Positions 56,832 through 64,000 of a stretch of DNA of 64,000 nucleotides are shown here, in pieces; within the stretch, counting starts at the first letter, position 1, and each line of letters begins with the position of its first letter. The stretch is from positions 19,381 to 83,380 of the forward strand of contig JAKORG010000049.1 of NCBI GenBank assembly GCA_029777945.1, in the 5' to 3' direction. Position numbers and translations under genes: made by a program. Under the pieces are notes generated by a model. That model ran no database searches. It was not told the DNA's origin and was given only the letters and a program-made list of their open reading frames with translations. The DNA is from Deltaproteobacteria bacterium. GTDB lineage: Bacteria; Desulfobacterota; Syntrophorhabdia; Syntrophorhabdales; Syntrophorhabdaceae.

Positions 56832-57917
56832 TTATACTTTTTTGAATTCAGGCGGACATGCAACAAGCTCTATATTTCTCTTTTCACACTCTTCATTCAT
56901 TATTGCCACTGCCTTTCTTGCAGGAAGACCTTTTGCCTCAAGGTCTTTCACCCATGCCCTTGTTACGTCCTGAAATCTCTTATACCACTGTTCTGCCTCT
57001 GATTTTGGCAGATCTATTAATTTTACCCCGGCAGAGGTAATCTGTTTCATAAGCTCATTCTTATATACATCTCTTGTTAGACCACCTGTGACCCTGAAAG
57101 GATTGGTGCAAACCTGGTCAATCAATTTCTTTTGTTCAGGGGTTAATTTATTCCAAGTGTTCATATTCATTACTACACCTTCGGATACACATCCAAAAGT
57201 AAGAACTGTTCCATATTTTGCCACTTCATATAGTTTAAAACCTTGAACAAGGGGTGCACATGTAACAAGGCCGTCAACAGTGCCTGTCTCCATTGCCATA
57301 TAAACATCTCCTAACGGCATAAACACAGGCTCTGCACCCAGTGCCTTGATATAGTTTGTTTGATGACCCCCAGGGGACCTGAGTTTCATGCCTTTTAAAT
57401 CAGCCATTTTGGATACAGGTTTTTTTGTCCAGATGAAGGACTGGATACAGCCGTTTAGTTCCAGGACCTTTACATTTTTAAACTCATCTTTTAAAATTCT
57501 GTTATAGACTGCATTTCCAATATCTGCTGCAAGGTCCTTTCCATCCACCCAGACTGCAAGGGATAGCACATCTATAAGAGGAAAGCGGCCTGGTGTCCAG
57601 GTTGCAGTAAAATAACCCATATCTGACAATCCTTTTGCCACAATATCAAAATGTTCAGGACCTTTACCCAAGGCAGCACCGGCATACATTGTATAGCCTA
57701 TATCACCTTTACTTCTCTTTTTTAACTCCTCGAGCATGGGAATCCATACGGTCTTTACCTCTTTACCAACAGGGGGATGCCATGTGCTAAACTTAATGTT
57801 CATACTTGATGCATAAAGCAATTTAGGGTCAAAGGCACCCAATCCTAATGCGGCACCACCTGCAAGAATGGTCTTTAAAAAATTTCTTCTTGATAAACCT
57901 TCACAGATTTCGCACAT
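56832..57917 (-). CDS. TRAP transporter periplasmic receptor (DctP type), Tat-targeted
   Basis: This 361-residue substrate-binding protein has a twin-arginine signal, SRRNFLK at residues 9-15, ahead of a hydrophobic stretch. The folded receptor is therefore probably exported by Tat rather than Sec. The mature part has FSTWHPPVGKEVKTVW and the DctP segment KGMKLRSPGGHQTNYIKALGAEP with the conserved arginine that binds a carboxylate ligand. It is the first TRAP gene, after the aldehyde dehydrogenase gene, and probably captures a carboxylated heterocycle or related acid. The ligand is inferred only from context. Confidence 0.88.
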   Translation of the reverse strand: MCEICEGLSRRNFLKTILAGGAALGLGAFDPKLLYASSMNIKFSTWHPPVGKEVKTVWIPMLEELKKRSKGDIGYTMYAGAALGKGPEHFDIVAKGLSDMGYFTATWTPGRFPLIDVLSLAVWVDGKDLAADIGNAVYNRILKDEFKNVKVLELNGCIQSFIWTKKPVSKMADLKGMKLRSPGGHQTNYIKALGAEPVFMPLGDVYMAMETGTVDGLVTCAPLVQGFKLYEVAKYGTVLTFGCVSEGVVMNMNTWNKLTPEQKKLIDQVCTNPFRVTGGLTRDVYKNELMKQITSAGVKLIDLPKSEAEQWYKRFQDVTRAWVKDLEAKGLPARKAVAIMNEECEKRNIELVACPPEFKKV

Positions 57918-57995
57918 AAAAACCTCCTTTTTTTATTTTTTTCTAATAATAACCCCAATGCAAACAAAAGCCAACTAATAATTTAAATAGCATGT

Positions 57996-59483
57996 CTATA
58001 CCCATCTCACAGTCACTGTCTTCTGATCCAGAAAAAGCCTTACTGAATCAGCTCTTGATTTTGCTGCACCAAAGAAAGACTGTCTTTTTGAGCCAAGTGG
58101 GAAAAATGCATACGGCTGTGGAATACCTGCATTTATTCCCACATTTCCCACATTACATTCACGAATAAATTTCCTTGCATTTTTTCCGCTTTCTGTTATG
58201 AGACATGCAGAGTGACCGTAATCAGTTATTGTGTTTATCCATTCAATTACCTGGTCTAATGACTGAGCCCTAATAAGATTTGCAACAGGTCCGAAAGACT
58301 CCTCTCTTGCTATTTCCATCTCAGGGTGAACGTCTTCAAAAATCGATGGCCCTAAAAAATAACCGTTTTCGTAGCCTTGAATCTTTAAGTTTCTACCGTC
58401 GAGAATTAATTTTGCACCTTCTTTTAGACCTTTTTCTATAAACCTTTCCACCTTTTCTTTGTTCTGTCTTGTTGTCATAGGACCCATTTCTACAGATTCA
58501 TCCAGTCCGAATCCCACTTTCATATTTTTTGCCGCTTTTATAAACTTCTCTTTCATTTCATCATATATGTCACCGATTATTGCCACATTATCAGAGCCAA
58601 GACACCTCTGCCCTGACATACCAAAACAACCCCTTAAAAGATAATTCGCTGCTGCATCAAGATTAGCATCAGGAGCAACAACTATGAAATTCTTTCCGTT
58701 TCCATTTATGGAAGACCTCTTTCCAAGTTTACCGCAAAGTTCAAATAGCTGTTTACCCACTGCCGTTGAGCCAATAAAACCAACACCTGCTACCCTCGGG
58801 TCAGCAAGAATTCTTTTATTGAGCTCAAAGTTTGTTCCCACATGGATAAGGTTTAAAACCCCCGGTGGAAATCCAACTTCCTCTGATACCTTAAAAACCG
58901 CTTCAGATGCCACAGGGCATTGCCAACTTGGAGCCACAATCACTGTGCAACCGCATGCAAGGGCATAAGGAACAAAAGAAGACCATGCGTGCATGGGAAT
59001 ATTTCCCGGCGTAAGTATGAGAAATACACCAACAGGTTCCCACATCATATAACAGTCTATACCTGTAGCAAGTTGTTCAACATATTCACCTTTATAAAAG
59101 CTATACATGGCACCACTTGCGCTTTCTATATTTTCAATACATCTATCTATAGTTCCCCTTGAATCACTTATTGCCCTTCCGTGGTCCTGGGTTAATATCA
59201 TGGAAAGAACTTCATGGTTTTTATCAAATGCTGCCCTTAACCTGTTGATGTAGTCTGCCCTGTCTCTAAAGGGGATGTTCCGCCATTTTTTAAAGGCATT
59301 ATAGGCAGCCTCGATTGCCATATCTACTTCATGTTCTGTGGCAGTAGGCACTTGTGCAATTACCTCTGCTGTTGCTGGATTTGTATCATCGAAGAACACA
59401 TTGGAATTAGACTCAACCCACTCTCCGTTTATGAAAAATTTTAATCGCCCGTAATTTGCCTTATAGCCATCTGATAAAAACAT
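57996..59483 (-). CDS. CoA-acylating aldehyde dehydrogenase, methylmalonate-semialdehyde dehydrogenase type
   Basis: This 495-residue aldehyde dehydrogenase has catalytic Cys294 in GQRCLG. Exactly 34 residues before it, where hydrolytic ALDHs have the general-base Glu, it has Asn260 (SSINGNGK). The same Glu-to-Asn change occurs in CoA-acylating methylmalonate-semialdehyde dehydrogenases such as human ALDH6A1. Arg114 and Arg293 occupy the positions of the two arginines that hold the substrate carboxylate in Bacillus IolA. It should therefore oxidise a 2-substituted malonate semialdehyde with CoA and NAD and lose CO2. 2-Formylglutarate, the product of the enamidase in this operon, is exactly such a compound and would give glutaryl-CoA. 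A strong AGGAGG precedes the ATG. Confidence 0.82.
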   Translation of the reverse strand: MFLSDGYKANYGRLKFFINGEWVESNSNVFFDDTNPATAEVIAQVPTATEHEVDMAIEAAYNAFKKWRNIPFRDRADYINRLRAAFDKNHEVLSMILTQDHGRAISDSRGTIDRCIENIESASGAMYSFYKGEYVEQLATGIDCYMMWEPVGVFLILTPGNIPMHAWSSFVPYALACGCTVIVAPSWQCPVASEAVFKVSEEVGFPPGVLNLIHVGTNFELNKRILADPRVAGVGFIGSTAVGKQLFELCGKLGKRSSINGNGKNFIVVAPDANLDAAANYLLRGCFGMSGQRCLGSDNVAIIGDIYDEMKEKFIKAAKNMKVGFGLDESVEMGPMTTRQNKEKVERFIEKGLKEGAKLILDGRNLKIQGYENGYFLGPSIFEDVHPEMEIAREESFGPVANLIRAQSLDQVIEWINTITDYGHSACLITESGKNARKFIRECNVGNVGINAGIPQPYAFFPLGSKRQSFFGAAKSRADSVRLFLDQKTVTVRWV

Positions 59484-59549
59484 TATTTCCTCCTTGCTTT
59501 TGTTTTGATTGATAGATGGAATATTCCTGTATCATAGTAAACCCCCTTT

Positions 59550-60092
59550 TTAGAAGGTTGGGGGTGTTATAACCCATAAAACTATAACGTCTTTGTCGCC
59601 GCTATTACCCCAGTTATGAGGGATCTTTGAAGAAAAGTAGAAACTCTCTCCTTCTTTAATGGTGAAAACCTTATCATTTAAAATGAGGTCCATCTGACCC
59701 TGAAGTATAAAACCAAATTCTTCACCCTCATGGGAATACATACCATGAGAGCCTCCACCTTTTTTTATAACAGTATAAAAAGGCTGCATCTTTTTGTTTC
59801 TTACTGTCTTAACAAGGGATTGAATCTTTGCATCCCATCTCTTTAATTGAATATCTACTCTGTCTTCCATGTGTGTGACTATATCCTGGTCTTCAAAGCC
59901 TGGCATAAAAAAATCCACAATATTTACTTGTAATGCATCGGCTATCTTTTTTAACATAGATATGGAAGGGTCTGTTTTTCCTCTTTCAAGTTGGGATATA
60001 AGGGATGGTGTGCAATCAACCAGGTCTGCAAGTTGCTTTATTGTAAGATTTTTTGAAAGCCTTAATTCCTTTATTTTATTTCCAATGTCCAT
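59550..60092 (-). CDS. XRE-family regulator with C-terminal cupin domain
   Basis: This 180-residue regulator has an N-terminal XRE helix-turn-helix (about residues 6-60: LRLSKNLTIKQLADLVDCTP, SLISQLERGKTDP). A linker follows, then a cupin domain (about 105-178) with HEGEEFGFILQGQ and IPHNWGN metal-type motifs. Such XRE-cupin regulators commonly sense small metabolites and control catabolic genes. It is the first gene of the nicotinate-type unit, 66 bp before the aldehyde dehydrogenase, and has its own promoter. Autoregulation and control of the downstream operon are likely. Confidence 0.88.
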   Translation of the reverse strand: MDIGNKIKELRLSKNLTIKQLADLVDCTPSLISQLERGKTDPSISMLKKIADALQVNIVDFFMPGFEDQDIVTHMEDRVDIQLKRWDAKIQSLVKTVRNKKMQPFYTVIKKGGGSHGMYSHEGEEFGFILQGQMDLILNDKVFTIKEGESFYFSSKIPHNWGNSGDKDVIVLWVITPPTF

Positions 60093-60122
60093 TTTATGCT
60101 CAATATTAAATATTTTTAAAAA

Positions 60123-60150
60123 TTATTAAATACAATTTAAATTTTGTCAA
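60123..60150 (-). promoter_or_regulatory. Predicted promoter of the regulator and catabolic operon
   Basis: Minus-strand TTGACA (60150-60145), 16-bp spacer and TAATAA (60128-60123). The transcript would start near 60116, 24 nt before the regulator ATG. The region around the -10 is very AT-rich and could also contain operator sites, but no clear palindrome stands out. Confidence 0.5.
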
Positions 60151-60229
60151 GAAAAAAATTAACTTTTTATAATGAAAATTTATTTAAAGGGGATGGATTA
60201 TAGAATTATAAGGTGGACAAATAATAAAA

Positions 60230-60283
60230 TCCCCTTTTGGCAAAGCTGTTTCTTACTAAAACAGTTAAAAATCCAAAAGGGGA
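60230..60283 (-). terminator. Terminator of the acyl-CoA ligase transcription unit
   Basis: A perfect 11-bp outer stem (arms 60230-60240 and 60273-60283) encloses a second hairpin (60246-60251 with 60259-60264). In minus-strand reading it follows the ligase stop codon within 7 bp and is followed by a T-rich stretch. It separates the ligase unit from the regulator unit. Confidence 0.75.
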
Positions 60284-60290
60284 GGGTAAT

Positions 60291-61841
60291 TTATGAACGT
60301 TTTTTTATAATCTCTCTAATTTCTTTTTTCAATATCTTACCTTGAGGGCTTTTTGGTAACTCCTTCCAGAATTCAACAGATTTTGGTTTTTTGTAACCAG
60401 CAAGATGTTCACCGCAAAATTTTATAATTTCTTCTTCGGTGGCTGTGGCACCTTCTTTTAAGACAATAACTGCTTTAGGCACCTCACCCCAGTGTTCATC
60501 AGGAACACCTATAACAGATACCTCTGAAACAGCAGGATGTTTATATAAAACCTCTTCTATTTCCCTTGGATAAATATTTACACCACCGCTTATTATCATA
60601 TCATTCTTTCTCTCTACTATATACACATAGCCATCTTCATCCATTTTACCTAAGTCACCGGTATACAGCCAGCCGTTTCTTAATTTTTTTTCTGTCTCTT
60701 CCGGCATATTCCAGTAACCCTTCATCATGGATTCACTTCTAACTATTATTTCACCTATTTCTCCTGGTTTAAGAACCTCGCCATTTTCGTTAACTATTCT
60801 TACTTCATAGTTTAGAACAGCCCTTCCTGAAGATGCAAGCCTCTGAAGTTTTTTCTCTGAACCGTCAAGAATATGGTCTTCTGGTTTTAAACACGTTGTA
60901 AATGGCCCGCTTTCGGTTTGTCCGTATAATTGTGCAAATCCGCATTTAAAAACTTTTAAAGCACTTTTCAATAATTCTACAGGCATTGGTGCACCTGCAT
61001 ATAAAATAAGTTTCAGACTACTTAAATCGAATTTTTCTATATTCGGGGTCTGTATCAAAGTGTGTATCATGGTGGGCACCATCTGGCATCTGGTTATTTT
61101 TTCTTTTTCAATATAGGACAGCACATCAATTGCATTAAACCCGCCTTCCCGTCTTATATGAATGGTGTTAGGCATAAATGTATGCCTTACAATATTATCT
61201 TCACAGGCTACGTGATACATGGGAAATGTAATAAGCACGCACTCATCATAATCCACCTTTAAATCAATCACCCCTGCAATTGCTGTCATTATGAGATGTC
61301 TATGGGTCCTTAAAGCACCCTTAGGTTTTCCTGTGGTTCCAGCAGTAAAAAACATGCTCATTACATCATCATCTAAAACCTTTATCTCAGGCTCATGTTT
61401 TTCAGAACTATCTATAATTTCCTCATAGCTCTTCATATAAGAAAATTCTGGTTTTTCAAGGCAAATATAATGTTCAATAAAATCAATGTCTTTTTTTAAT
61501 TCGTTTACAATACCTACAAAATCAACGTCAACAAACAAAAATCGAGGTGTAGAATATTCTAAAATATCTTTTAATTCACCTTTTTTTAAATGATTGTTAT
61601 ATGGGCAGAATATGCCTCCGGTTTTTACAGTAGCAAAGTAAACTTCTATGAACTGATGTGAGTTATGCACCAAAACACCTACTCTGTCTCCTTTTTTGAT
61701 ACCCATATTAACAAGACTATTGGCAAGACCATTTACCCTTTCGTTTATAGTTTTAAAAGTAAAACGTTTATCCCCTGAAACAATCCCTATTTTTTCAGGG
61801 TATTTCCTCGCATTTCTTGTGATCATATCCCCGACTACCAT
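60291..61841 (-). CDS. AMP-forming acyl-CoA ligase
   Basis: This 516-residue member of the ANL adenylating superfamily activates a carboxylic acid as its CoA thioester with ATP. It shows the phosphate-binding loop FTAGTTGKPKGALRTH (about residues 166-181), GQTESGP, YTGDLGKMDEDGY, the hinge region VERKNDMIISGGVNIYP and the catalytic lysine in SPQGKILKK (Lys502). The substrate is not readable; fatty, dicarboxylic or aromatic acids are possible. It is downstream of a second TRAP transporter in one unit and may activate the acid that transporter brings in. AGGAGG precedes the ATG. Confidence 0.88.
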   Translation of the reverse strand: MVVGDMITRNARKYPEKIGIVSGDKRFTFKTINERVNGLANSLVNMGIKKGDRVGVLVHNSHQFIEVYFATVKTGGIFCPYNNHLKKGELKDILEYSTPRFLFVDVDFVGIVNELKKDIDFIEHYICLEKPEFSYMKSYEEIIDSSEKHEPEIKVLDDDVMSMFFTAGTTGKPKGALRTHRHLIMTAIAGVIDLKVDYDECVLITFPMYHVACEDNIVRHTFMPNTIHIRREGGFNAIDVLSYIEKEKITRCQMVPTMIHTLIQTPNIEKFDLSSLKLILYAGAPMPVELLKSALKVFKCGFAQLYGQTESGPFTTCLKPEDHILDGSEKKLQRLASSGRAVLNYEVRIVNENGEVLKPGEIGEIIVRSESMMKGYWNMPEETEKKLRNGWLYTGDLGKMDEDGYVYIVERKNDMIISGGVNIYPREIEEVLYKHPAVSEVSVIGVPDEHWGEVPKAVIVLKEGATATEEEIIKFCGEHLAGYKKPKSVEFWKELPKSPQGKILKKEIREIIKKRS

Positions 61842-61910
61842 TTTTTCCTCCTATTTTACTAATTATTTCAAATCCCCACCCTTGATGCATAAATATTAAA
61901 AACTCCACTA

Positions 61911-61923
61911 CCGCCTATGGCGG
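61911..61923 (-). other. Short GC hairpin between TRAP permease and ligase genes
   Basis: CCGCC-TAT-GGCGG forms a 5-bp GC stem in an otherwise AT-rich 89-bp gap. On the minus strand a run of five T follows 8 nt later, so it may weakly attenuate transcription from the TRAP genes into the ligase gene. Confidence 0.3.
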
Positions 61924-61930
61924 GGTAAGC

Positions 61931-63232
61931 TTATTTCATTAAAACACTTGGCAGATAGGTAGCAAGACCAGGAAAAATAAAAAGTAAAATCACAACTATA
62001 ATCACAGAAATCAGAAAAGGATAAACACCGCTATATATAACACCTATAGGCGTTTTTGTAATATTTTTAACAATAAACACACACATTGCAACAGGTGGTA
62101 TAACAGATCCCACACACACTGTAAGCCCTATCATAATGCCTGCCCATAGTGGATCATAGCCAAGATTGGTCATTATGGGGAAAAATATTGGTGTTGCAAG
62201 AATCATAAAGGCGAGGTCATCCATAAAAGAACCACCTATAAGATAAATAAAAAATATAACAATCACAATTAATGCCTTATGCACATGGAGTTCTGCAACC
62301 CATTGGGCTGTTGCCTGTGAAATATTTGACAAAGCAACAAAATGTCCTAATATGTTTGATGAGGCAACAAGCATTAACACCATACATGTAGTCCTAACGG
62401 ACTCTTCTATTGATCTTTTTAGACCCTTAAAACCGAATTCTTTTCTGAACATACAGAGCAAAAGCACAGCAAAAGCACCTACGGCACCTGCTTCAGTAGG
62501 TGTAAATATACCTTTCATAAGACCGCCTATTATAAGTAAAAATATAACTATAGGTCCAATTATACTCGGTATAGTTTTAATCCTTTCTTTCATGGGGAAT
62601 TTATCGCTTTTAGGCCCGATGTCTGGATTTATTCTTGACCAACCAAAAATAATCACCATAAAGAAAAAAGCCATGATTAATCCCGGTAAAATCCCTGCAA
62701 GGAATAATTTACCGATGGATTGATTGGTAATAATACCGAAAATAATAAGTATTGTGCTTGGAGGCAGAAGCACACCTAAAGTCCCTACCGTTGCCACAAT
62801 TCCGGTTGATAGTTTTTTGCTGTATCTGAACCTATCCATTTCAGGTATTGCCACACTTGCAAAAGTTGCAGATGTTGCTGCAACAGAGCCGCAAATTGCC
62901 TTAAAAATTGTTGCACCAACTACTGTAGCAACAGCAAGTCCTCCTGGTATGTGTCCTAAAAATTTATGGGCTGAATCGTATAGTTTTTTTGCAATCCCAG
63001 CATTAAATGCAATCTGGCCCATAAAAATAAATAATGGAATGGCTGTGAGTCCATAAGATGCCAGCGCATCCATAAAATCGTTTGCAAGCATACCTACTGC
63101 AGTCTGAAATCCACCGAGCACCCATATACCAATAAAACCTATTGCTGCCATTAAAAAAGCCATTTCCATGCCTGTTAAAAACATGATTAAAAGCACTATC
63201 AAACCGGTTATGCCTATGGTTATTTCGCTCAT
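61931..63232 (-). CDS. TRAP transporter large permease (DctM type), second system
   Basis: This 433-residue DctM-family permease is a paralogue of the one at 55011-56321. It has the conserved ATIFKAICGSVAATSATFASVAIPEMDRF and LGVLLPPSTILIIFG segments in matching places. It has about 12 membrane helices. It lies 18 bp downstream of its DctQ partner and 89 bp upstream of an acyl-CoA ligase gene. The substrate is presumably a carboxylic acid and may differ from that of the first system. Confidence 0.92.
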   Translation of the reverse strand: MSEITIGITGLIVLLIMFLTGMEMAFLMAAIGFIGIWVLGGFQTAVGMLANDFMDALASYGLTAIPLFIFMGQIAFNAGIAKKLYDSAHKFLGHIPGGLAVATVVGATIFKAICGSVAATSATFASVAIPEMDRFRYSKKLSTGIVATVGTLGVLLPPSTILIIFGIITNQSIGKLFLAGILPGLIMAFFFMVIIFGWSRINPDIGPKSDKFPMKERIKTIPSIIGPIVIFLLIIGGLMKGIFTPTEAGAVGAFAVLLLCMFRKEFGFKGLKRSIEESVRTTCMVLMLVASSNILGHFVALSNISQATAQWVAELHVHKALIVIVIFFIYLIGGSFMDDLAFMILATPIFFPIMTNLGYDPLWAGIMIGLTVCVGSVIPPVAMCVFIVKNITKTPIGVIYSGVYPFLISVIIVVILLFIFPGLATYLPSVLMK

Positions 63233-63250
63233 CTATTTACACCTCTTTTT

Positions 63251-63733
63251 TTATTTTAATTTTCGGTGAAACACCTTAAATGATTCTGAAAAGAGAACAA
63301 ATGCCTCGACTATAGAACAAAGACTGAGCCCATATGCTACAGGATAAAATGGAATATGAAGCGTCATGGATACTTCTTGAGATGCAAAAAGCTCATTCCC
63401 TTTGTCATAAAAAGACCAGGCAATGAGTAAAAAAATAAATGCACCAGCCAATTTAGTTAAAAAGCGAAAAAAATTTTTTCCACCCTGTCCTATTTTATCG
63501 ACTAAAAGGTCAACAAAAACATGACCTTCATCAAGGGTTGTCCTAGCAATAGCAAATCCTACAACTAATGCACCAGCAAAAGAAACGAGTTCATACGTTC
63601 CGGCAATACTTTTTGAAAAATATCTTAATATTACATCACTTACTGTAATTAGCATCATAAATACGAGGATGCAGCCAGAAATCCAGAAAATAAAAGTGCT
63701 TACCCATGATATAAACTTATAATAGTGTTCCAT
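63251..63733 (-). CDS. TRAP transporter small permease (DctQ type), second system
   Basis: This 160-residue protein has four predicted helices and the DctQ pattern, with LRYFSKSIAGTYELVSFAGALVVGFAI and GHVFVDLLVDK. A longer reading from an ATG at 63754 is possible. I place the start at 63733 because the upstream codons contain a GAGGAGGGG Shine-Dalgarno 3-5 bp before that ATG and add nothing membrane-like. It precedes its DctM partner by 18 bp and is separated from the receptor gene by a strong hairpin. Confidence 0.88.
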   Translation of the reverse strand: MEHYYKFISWVSTFIFWISGCILVFMMLITVSDVILRYFSKSIAGTYELVSFAGALVVGFAIARTTLDEGHVFVDLLVDKIGQGGKNFFRFLTKLAGAFIFLLIAWSFYDKGNELFASQEVSMTLHIPFYPVAYGLSLCSIVEAFVLFSESFKVFHRKLK

Positions 63734-63766
63734 TAACCCCTCCTCATAAACCATTTTAAAAATTAA

Positions 63767-63804
63767 AATAAAACCTCCAGAGGGTTTGCCCTGGAGGTTT
63801 TATT
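63767..63804 (-). terminator. Intra-operon hairpin between TRAP receptor and permease genes
   Basis: A perfect 14-bp stem (arms 63767-63780 and 63791-63804, 10-base loop) with AT-rich ends lies between the receptor stop (63815) and the DctQ gene. In minus-strand direction the stem ends in a T-rich arm. It probably acts as a partial terminator or RNA-stabilising structure that gives more receptor than permease. Confidence 0.75.
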
Positions 63805-63814
63805 ATTAAACACC

Positions 63815-64000
63815 TTATTTCTTGTATTTACTTACGTAAGTCTGGATGAATTTAACTGCCTCTTTGCCAGGAAGCCCTTTTTTCTCCACATTATTGGCAT
63901 ATTCTTCAAACAGGGGGGTTGCCTTCTCCACCCATTTTGCCTGTTCTTCCTTAGAAAGGGTAATAATCTTTCCACCCTTGCTTAAAAGTAGCTTCTTTCC
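63815..64000 (-). CDS. TRAP transporter periplasmic receptor (DctP type), C-terminal end
   Basis: Only the last 61 codons and the TAA are in the window; the gene continues beyond base 64000. The readable peptide (from GKKLLLSKGGKIITLS through EEQAKWVEKATPLFEEY to a lysine-rich end) has the helical C-terminal pattern of DctP receptors. Together with the following DctQ and DctM genes it completes a second P-Q-M TRAP system. Confidence 0.82.
   Translation of the reverse strand, partial: GKKLLLSKGGKIITLSKEEQAKWVEKATPLFEEYANNVEKKGLPGKEAVKFIQTYVSKYKK

Noticed and set aside
60144..60173. Plus-strand TTGTCA-18 bp-TATAAT promoter-like sequence opposite the regulator promoter.
   Set aside because: It would only read into the ligase terminator and the antisense of the ligase. 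No plus-strand gene follows, and AT-rich DNA gives such matches by chance.
1..64000. tRNA, rRNA, CRISPR, riboswitch or insertion sequence in the intergenic gaps.
   Set aside because: No gap longer than 300 bp exists. The longer ones (13651-13923, 18736-18965, 60093-60290) show only promoters or hairpins and no cloverleaf, repeat array or transposase.

Overview
The window reads as a chromosome segment of an AT-rich, Gram-negative, probably anaerobic bacterium. A type IV pilus secretin operon, an LptE-like lipoprotein, a very long AsmA-like protein and a LapA/LapB-type protein indicate a diderm envelope. ThyX, ferredoxin-dependent chemistry and two TRAP uptake systems fit an anaerobe, most likely a Desulfobacterota (former Deltaproteobacteria) relative. 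That placement is inferred from gene content only. No rRNA, tRNA, CRISPR array, prophage or insertion sequence was found.

Layout: (1) 1-3043, end of a polysaccharide cluster: two GT4 glycosyltransferases and a WbaP-like initiating sugar-phosphate transferase. (2) 3156-9317, pilMNOPQ plus two unknown exported proteins; pilQ is cut by one in-frame TAA. (3) 9336-13650, CstA-family transporter, two ArsA/Get3-like ATPases with different defects in their switch motifs, and two paralogous ~95-residue proteins. (4) 13924-23083, chemoreceptor, UPF0182 and DUF2569 membrane proteins, an AAA/CYTH-like protein, a QueF homologue without its catalytic cysteine, ThyX and an RCK potassium channel. (5) 23183-45702, dense housekeeping operons: rplU-rpmA-obgE-proBA-nadD-rsfS, a DksA-type protein, a LapA-LapB fusion, comF, AsmA-like, DUF2520, sirtuin, xerC-hslVU, argBDFG, leuS-lptE and rpsT on the opposite strand. 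(6) 45768-47454, CtpA-type protease and a GYD protein from divergent promoters. (7) 47457-64000, an accessory catabolic region all on the minus strand.

The catabolic region is the most interesting part. In transcription order it holds an XRE-cupin regulator, a CoA-acylating-type aldehyde dehydrogenase, a TRAP transporter (PQM), a molybdenum hydroxylase (fused 2Fe-2S/FAD subunit plus molybdopterin subunit), an enamidase, a 6-hydroxynicotinate reductase, a UPF0280 (ApbE-like) protein and a PF06684 protein. The hydroxylase, reductase and enamidase are the first three steps of the Eubacterium barkeri nicotinate fermentation, which give 2-formylglutarate. The E. barkeri downstream genes are not in this operon. 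The aldehyde dehydrogenase instead has the active-site features of methylmalonate-semialdehyde dehydrogenase. Because 2-formylglutarate is a substituted malonate semialdehyde, I propose oxidative decarboxylation to glutaryl-CoA + CO2 + NADH, feeding ordinary glutaryl-CoA degradation. I also propose that the UPF0280 protein installs the covalent flavin of the reductase. Upstream, an acyl-CoA ligase and a second TRAP system form a neighbouring operon that runs off the window.
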